From: Deltaproteobacteria bacterium
GTDB taxonomy: Bacteria > Bdellovibrionota_C > UBA2361 > OMII01
Assembly: GCA_023262305.1 (NCBI GenBank)
Contig: JALRCK010000064.1
Coordinates: 1-9,387, forward strand
DNA length: 9,387 nucleotides
Direction of reading: 5' to 3'
Part shown: positions 5,275-9,387 of the stretch, in pieces
Layout of the letters: each line of letters starts with the position of its first letter
Numbering within the stretch: the first letter of the stretch is position 1
Position numbers and translations under genes: made by a program
Notes under the pieces: model-generated
Databases searched by the model: none
The model's input: only the letters and a program-made list of their open reading frames with translations
Told to the model about the DNA's origin: nothing

Positions 5275-5784
5275 ATGCACATGCGAAGCCTGTTCGTGAT
5301 CGTTATTGCGGTAAGCGGCATACCTACTGTCGTATCAGCGCAGACTCAAGGCGATGATCGGTTTACCGTGGGAGCCCCGCTCAGAGAGGTCCTCGCTGCT
5401 TGGGGGGAGCCGGAAGAGCGAATCGTTCGTGAGGTGAAGCACGAGCTCGTATGGAACTACAAGGGTGGTGCGCGAGTAGTGTTCAAGGATGGGCGAGTGT
5501 CCTCCTATCGCTCTACAGAGGCGATTCAACAACAGCATGCCAAGAAAGCTGCCGAGGCTGAGGCTGCCAAAAAAACGAAGGTGGTCTCTACTGAATCTCA
5601 AGACATGTTGAGGGATATCGTTCGAGAGATCCCTTCGGGAGCTGATGGACCAATGGCTCCGGACGCTCCTCAATCAAACGATCCTAATCTTCAAGGATTG
5701 ATCCCAAATGCGGTGCCTGGACGAAATGGACAGCCCGCGATAGCGCCTGGTGTGGTGGTGCCAAGTCTTGAGGATGATCAGTAG
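5275..5784 (+). CDS. small exported protein with BamE/SmpA-like core
   Basis: 169-aa exported protein. ATG 5275 is chosen because GGGGGAGG (5262-5269) lies five bases before it and because the frame then starts with a clean signal peptide, MHMRSLFVIVIAVSGIPTVV, with probable cleavage at VSA-Q (after residue 22). There is no lipobox cysteine. Residues about 29-80 read FTVGAPLREVLAAWGEP, then VWNYKGGARVVFKDGRV. This is the pattern of BamE/SmpA/OmlA-type small folds (glycine-turn, helix ending W/LG-P, then strands with W-Y and F-x-G-x-V). Residues 81-102 are alanine/lysine-rich and helical. The remainder (about 103-169) is rich in P, A, N and G and probably disordered. It would sit in the periplasm or on the outer membrane. 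A true BamE role is not shown: it is not a lipoprotein and the tail is unusual. It converges on mltA with a 35-base gap. Confidence 0.75.
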   Translation: MHMRSLFVIVIAVSGIPTVVSAQTQGDDRFTVGAPLREVLAAWGEPEERIVREVKHELVWNYKGGARVVFKDGRVSSYRSTEAIQQQHAKKAAEAEAAKKTKVVSTESQDMLRDIVREIPSGADGPMAPDAPQSNDPNLQGLIPNAVPGRNGQPAIAPGVVVPSLEDDQ

Positions 5785-5819
5785 GTCGTTGTGCGCCATC
5801 GCGGTTCACACGCGCTCTG

Positions 5820-7067
5820 CTACTTTACCTTGGGGAACAGGAACACTATGCGGGCTCGATCCTGCAGAATTCCCGCGACTTTCTTAGCATCGTCTCCGCG
5901 TCCCCAAAAGAGATCGACGTGATCCGTGCCGGTAATCGCTCCTCCTGAGTCTTGATCAAGAACGAATCGCGACACTCGATCGGTTGGCGGCGTGCCGGTC
6001 GCTACGTCCTCTGCCTTGGAAGTGTCGGGTTTATTGAAGGTGATGAGTGCGAGAGCACCTTTGGGGGCGTACTTTGAGTCAACCGCGATCGTTCTTCCTG
6101 GTGTTGCAGGGATCCCCATCGAGGTGACAGCGCGACGCTCGGATTTCGTAAAGAATACGTAGCTCGGGTTCTGCGCAAAGAGCTCTGAGCGCTCCGATCG
6201 TGACATCGTTTTTACCAGCGCTTCGATCCTCTGCATGGTCACGCGTTTGGGGGCGATCCGATCTTTAAGGAATTTTCCGATCGGCTCATACTTGAGCCCG
6301 TTTTTCTCGGCGTATGTGATGTAAAGCTCCTCGCCATTGGGCAGCCTTACGGTGCCGGAGCCTTGGATTTGAAGGAAGAAGGCATCGGTGGGATCCACCC
6401 AACACAACTCAAGCTTGCGCCCCTTCAAAGCGCCATCGGTGTCGATGTCGTGCCGCGAAAAGTAGGGGCTCACATGTCCCTCGTGCAAGCGCCCACGGAG
6501 CCCGCTCTCGTCTTTGAACCGCTCTGAGAACTTTTTCAGATCAACAACAACGAGGTCGTGTGGACGAGCATACAAGGGCTGGGAAAACGTCGGGGTAGGT
6601 TTAAGGCTACCTGGAATGACCGGCTCAAAATAGCTGGTGAGGAGGATCTCTCCCCAATCCGATCCCCCGTACCACTCAAGAAAGCGGAAATTATCTCGGA
6701 TGTAGAGCAGTTTCTCTTCGCGTGCTCGTTTGCTGGTGAGCACTGCTGAGAGTTTTTCGAGGGCCTCACCGTACTCCCTGCGCGAGATACGTTCGAACCC
6801 GAATTGCATCGGCGTATCTCCACCCTTTCGCAAGATCCCACTTTGAAGGGCTATCGCTTCATTGAGCCCTGAAAAATCGAGGTCATCGGTAAGAGTGACT
6901 TTTGTAACAGAGATCTCTCGAAATGACTTCTCTGGTGAAACCACAGATGCGCGCCCACAACCCGCGACAACAGAGACAAGCACAAACAGCACATGGGGGA
7001 TCTTCTTATAGGGATGAGCAGCGTAATGAGCCATAGCTTTTGAGGGGTTGAGGGTGGGGCCTGTCAT
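5820..7067 (-). CDS. mltA: MltA-type membrane-bound lytic murein transglycosylase
   Basis: 415-aa peptidoglycan lytic transglycosylase, a lipoprotein predicted in the outer membrane. It cleaves the MurNAc-GlcNAc bond with formation of 1,6-anhydro-MurNAc. The lipoprotein signal has a hydrophobic stretch HVLFVLVSVVAGC with lipid-accepting Cys37. The MltA domain spans about 140-300, with SYFEPVIPG, PLYARPHDLVV and the hallmark FFLQIQGSGTVRL (230-242). The 3D domain follows (about 318-410), with the catalytic aspartate in LDQDSGGAITG, best aligned as Asp373, and a second aspartate in DHVDLFWG (Asp385). The length is close to the family (E. coli about 365) with a longer N-terminus. The ATG at 7067 has a good SD (GAGGTGG). 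An in-frame ATG at 7034 would give a more usual short lipoprotein n-region but has no SD. It is divergent from the metalloprotease gene. Confidence 0.93.
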   Translation of the reverse strand: MTGPTLNPSKAMAHYAAHPYKKIPHVLFVLVSVVAGCGRASVVSPEKSFREISVTKVTLTDDLDFSGLNEAIALQSGILRKGGDTPMQFGFERISRREYGEALEKLSAVLTSKRAREEKLLYIRDNFRFLEWYGGSDWGEILLTSYFEPVIPGSLKPTPTFSQPLYARPHDLVVVDLKKFSERFKDESGLRGRLHEGHVSPYFSRHDIDTDGALKGRKLELCWVDPTDAFFLQIQGSGTVRLPNGEELYITYAEKNGLKYEPIGKFLKDRIAPKRVTMQRIEALVKTMSRSERSELFAQNPSYVFFTKSERRAVTSMGIPATPGRTIAVDSKYAPKGALALITFNKPDTSKAEDVATGTPPTDRVSRFVLDQDSGGAITGTDHVDLFWGRGDDAKKVAGILQDRARIVFLFPKVK

Positions 7068-7094
7068 CGTTCCACCTCTCAGATCTCCCTAGCC

Positions 7095-7124
7095 TATGTA
7101 GCTGCTCTGAGGGGATTCGCACAA
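7095..7124 (-). promoter_or_regulatory. candidate mltA promoter
   Basis: Reading the minus strand, TTGTGC (7124-7119) and TACATA (7100-7095) form weak -35 and -10 hexamers with an 18-base spacer, about 28 bases upstream of the mltA ATG. The -10 match is modest, so the call is tentative. Confidence 0.3.
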
Positions 7125-7134
7125 GGGTTGTAAC

Positions 7135-7173
7135 ATTTTTGAAAAATTTTCGAGCCCTCCCTCTCTGCAGGGC
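7135..7173. other. A/T palindrome and small hairpin in the divergent intergenic region
   Basis: ATTTTT-G-AAAAAT (7135-7147) is a perfect A/T palindrome, followed by GCCCT (7154-7158) pairing with AGGGC (7169-7173) across a ten-base loop. The A/T block lies between mltA and the metalloprotease gene and may be bendable DNA or an upstream promoter element for either gene. I see no confident promoter for the metalloprotease. Confidence 0.25.
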
Positions 7174-7241
7174 ATCGTAATTGAAAACGCTCATGCGTTT
7201 CCGCTGTGGGAATGGATGCCTACGAGAAGGTGGAGAAGGAT

Positions 7242-8873
7242 ATGAGAAGTTGCTGTTTTCAGCAGTTTTCTTTTGTTGTAACCCTGTTTTTATCAGTAGC
7301 GGCACCGCTCATGATAAGCGAAGCTGCAACCCCGTACCGGGCTGATCTCTCACTCCAGGGCTTACAGGAGGTCAAGGTCAGATCCTCGTCCTCAAAAGCC
7401 TTTGATGTCATTCCGACTGTAAAAGTTTCAGGCAGAATAAAAAATGTTGGTGTCATCGACGCGCGTTTTACTCTGCGTCGGAATAAGAACTGGACCTCCC
7501 TCGCCCAAAAAGGTGGGCGGCGGTTCATTGATTCGGTAGAGCCTATCCTCCTTCGAGGTAAGGTAGCGGTTGGAGGAGGCACGGTTCGGTCTGGTCGCCG
7601 GGTCTACCCAACAGCGGCATCAGTAATCAAAAACGAGCTCAAAATAACCTTCCCCGGAAGGGCAACAGGATCCCGACACAGTCGGCAACGGATCTACACC
7701 GTACGAGTTCTCCTCGATGGGTCAATTAAGGTATCAGCTCGGATATCGAGCGTACCGGCACATGCATTCTATCGGGGGGCATGTGGCTCGGCGGTCGGAG
7801 GGGGGAGTATCGCTGAGGCGGTGCATGCTGCTCACGCTGAGCACGCTGAGGGTGAGAATGAGTACACTATTCAGCCTATCCCTACGGATGAGCCACCCCT
7901 TGGAGACGCTGACTCTGGAGAGGCCTCTGCGGTTAAGGTTATTACCATCAGCACTGATGCTGATCCGGAGTGGTATGCGCGGTATGGAGAGTCAAGCAAC
8001 GCGGTGATTGCGAGTATCATTAATTCCGCCGAAGCTATCTACGAGAGGCAGTTGGGGTTGAGATTTAGGATCGTGCGCCAACATGTGTACACCGATTCCT
8101 CTCCATACACCTCGACTGACTCGGGCACGCTCTTAAAGCTCTTCACAGGCAACGCAGAAAACAGGGCAAATTTGGGCACTGGGGCAGGGGATTTCCATGA
8201 GGAGGTTGATCTGAAGCATCTCTTCACAGGCAAGGATATGGACGGCAGCGTCATCGGCATCGCGTACATCGGAACTGTCTGTGCCGCGCCAGCCTTGGCA
8301 TTCGGGGTGACTCAGGCATACGTTGATGCTGCGACTCCGGGTATCTTTGCTCATGAGCTGGGGCATAACTTTGGAGGGTTTCATGACGTCAGTGATCGGG
8401 GTGGCTTGATGTATCCAAGTATCTCGATACCGTCAGCAACACGCTTCTCTGAGGCAAGTGTCCAGGAGATCTCTGACCACTTGGGTCGAAATGCTGGATG
8501 CATCTCTCACGAGGTGTTGTCTCCGCGCCAGAGCCCCCCACAGGTTCCGAATGCAGGGCCGACACCACCATTCTCGGGTTCAGCGCCGGCGCGAATAACG
8601 GTCCGGAGGGAGCTCGTAGGTTCCAAGCGCCACGGGACGTATCGGTTGACGGGACGGGTGCTGGCGGAGGATGGAACCCCGAGCGGAGCTGTTAAGTTAA
8701 ACTATGTTGTCCGGGAGACCACGGTTGGGCAGGTTGTTACGAACGACAAAGGGGAGTACTCCATGTTGGTCAAGTACTCTGTTCCTCGAGGTCGCCAGGT
8801 GTACTCTTACATGGAAACGGCTGATGGTATGATCTCTTCCAGATTTATGTGGATTGGGACAGCGCGGAGGTAA
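7242..8873 (+). CDS. secreted reprolysin-like zinc metalloprotease
   Basis: 543-aa secreted zinc endopeptidase of the metzincin, reprolysin-like type. ATG 7242 is chosen for its SD (GGAG, six-base spacing); a GTG at 7206 would add 12 polar residues ahead of the signal peptide. Order: signal peptide (1 to about 28, core FSFVVTLFLSVAAPL, cleavage near SEA-A); a beta-rich propeptide (about 30-185); a catalytic domain (about 231-422); a proline-rich linker (about 423-450); and a C-terminal beta-sandwich (451-543) like carboxypeptidase-regulatory or CNA-B folds. The zinc motif is HELGHNFGGFHD (His371, Glu372, His375, His381, Asp382), with the Met-turn GGLMYPS at Met390. Cys347 and Cys420 may form a disulfide. 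Cys181 in GACGSAVGG ends the propeptide region and could be a cysteine switch. Adjacent HAAHAEH is histidine-rich. The substrate is unknown. It is not a lipoprotein and has no visible anchor or sorting signal. Confidence 0.88.
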   Translation: MRSCCFQQFSFVVTLFLSVAAPLMISEAATPYRADLSLQGLQEVKVRSSSSKAFDVIPTVKVSGRIKNVGVIDARFTLRRNKNWTSLAQKGGRRFIDSVEPILLRGKVAVGGGTVRSGRRVYPTAASVIKNELKITFPGRATGSRHSRQRIYTVRVLLDGSIKVSARISSVPAHAFYRGACGSAVGGGSIAEAVHAAHAEHAEGENEYTIQPIPTDEPPLGDADSGEASAVKVITISTDADPEWYARYGESSNAVIASIINSAEAIYERQLGLRFRIVRQHVYTDSSPYTSTDSGTLLKLFTGNAENRANLGTGAGDFHEEVDLKHLFTGKDMDGSVIGIAYIGTVCAAPALAFGVTQAYVDAATPGIFAHELGHNFGGFHDVSDRGGLMYPSISIPSATRFSEASVQEISDHLGRNAGCISHEVLSPRQSPPQVPNAGPTPPFSGSAPARITVRRELVGSKRHGTYRLTGRVLAEDGTPSGAVKLNYVVRETTVGQVVTNDKGEYSMLVKYSVPRGRQVYSYMETADGMISSRFMWIGTARR

Positions 8874-8892
8874 TCCAAAAAAGGTGGGGCTC

Positions 8893-8921
8893 TTGACTCG
8901 GAAACCCGCATCGGGGATACC
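8893..8921 (+). promoter_or_regulatory. candidate promoter for the 125-aa gene
   Basis: TTGACT (8893-8898) matches the -35 consensus at five of six positions. GATACC (8916-8921) follows after exactly 17 bases as a weak -10 (three of six). The start of transcription would lie about 50 bases before the ATG at 8979. The spacing and -35 are good; the -10 is poor. Confidence 0.35.
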
Positions 8922-8978
8922 CTCGCCAGAGTCTTAACCTGTAGGGACGCCGTTTCGGTGTCGAAGGAGATACGCTGT

Positions 8979-9356
8979 ATGAATGCCAAGGGCGGAAAAC
9001 TTGAGGAAGGGCTGTCGCAGGCCATGCACGCTATCGACACACAGGTCGCCCGGGCTATGCAGCGGAGTCCCGCGGAGCGTGAGGTCATGGGGGTCCAAAA
9101 ATGGGAACCCTACGATACACGTGTTGAGCACATCACCGCGTATATCCTGAATGAGCTTGGCGATAACTCCGTAGGATTAGATTCTGTTCTCGTATTAGCG
9201 CAGGCTTTCACGAAAGCGCTCCGACTCGCCACTGAGGATCTTGGAAGCGATGGACTTGGTGCCGTGCGGACGTCATACTGCGTGGACGCGATGGAGAAGG
9301 TGACGCGCGATGCAGGAAAAGCGCTCGCGGAGTTGCGCACCGACTCTGTGACCTAG
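8979..9356 (+). CDS. unrecognised 125-aa soluble protein
   Basis: I do not recognise this protein. ATG 8979 is chosen because AAGGAG (8964-8969) precedes it by nine bases; a GTG at 8958 lies in frame but upstream of that SD. The 125-aa product has no signal peptide or membrane segment and appears mainly alpha-helical, for example KLEEGLSQAMHAIDTQVARAM, VEHITAYILNEL, VLVLAQAFTKALRLATEDL and CVDAMEKVTRDAGKALAEL. It contains a single cysteine. A helical bundle or small binding protein is plausible, but no function is inferred. It probably has its own promoter rather than reading through from the protease gene. Only 31 bases follow its TAG before the window edge, and I see nothing in them. Confidence 0.7.
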   Translation: MNAKGGKLEEGLSQAMHAIDTQVARAMQRSPAEREVMGVQKWEPYDTRVEHITAYILNELGDNSVGLDSVLVLAQAFTKALRLATEDLGSDGLGAVRTSYCVDAMEKVTRDAGKALAELRTDSVT

Positions 9357-9387
9357 GGAAGTAACGCGCGAAGCTCGGTGTCGCCCA

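Noticed and set aside
5785..5819. Terminator between the convergent BamE-like gene and mltA
   Set aside because: The 35-base gap has only a weak GCGC pairing and no T tract on either strand.
7205..7241. GTG 7206 as start of the metalloprotease
   Set aside because: It places 12 polar residues before the signal peptide; ATG 7242 has the SD at correct spacing.

Overview
The window reads as chromosomal housekeeping and envelope DNA from a Gram-negative, probably uncultured bacterium of moderate GC content. Evidence for Gram-negative: an MltA-type lytic transglycosylase with a lipobox, a small exported protein with a BamE/SmpA-like core, and an RlmI-type rRNA methyltransferase. Most start codons have a clear purine-rich Shine-Dalgarno (SD) sequence. 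I cannot assign a phylum from the sequence; a proteobacterial or deltaproteobacterial-like lineage is an inference only. I see no insertion sequence, CRISPR array, tRNA, rRNA gene or phage gene.

Layout. Bases 3-1037 (+) hold the 3' part of an rlmI-like gene, cut by the left edge. Bases 1038-1524 carry no conventional gene but are the most structured non-coding stretch: a terminator-like hairpin, several leader hairpins, a 14-base perfect match to the complement of the usual 16S rRNA 3' tail, two tiny overlapping ORFs, and a 10-bp hairpin. ridA (1525-1917, -) is divergent from a phoB-phoR-type two-component operon (2104-4198, +). Next come an unrecognised 268-aa protein (4317-5123, +) whose start conflicts with a better ribosome site for a 44-aa ORF in another frame, and a small exported BamE-like protein (5275-5784, +). 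mltA (5820-7067, -) converges on that gene and is divergent from a secreted zinc metalloprotease of the reprolysin-like (metzincin) type (7242-8873, +). Last is an unrecognised 125-aa protein (8979-9356, +).

How the genes relate. PhoB and PhoR form one signalling pair, 34 bases apart on one strand; no pst or phoU genes lie beside them here. Three products act in the envelope or outside the cell: the BamE-like protein, MltA and the metalloprotease. The other genes look like independent housekeeping units. The most unusual candidate is the 1218-1488 segment, which could be a structured regulatory RNA or leader in which an unusually long SD is enclosed by alternative hairpins and a possible pseudoknot. 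All RNA folding here was done by eye.
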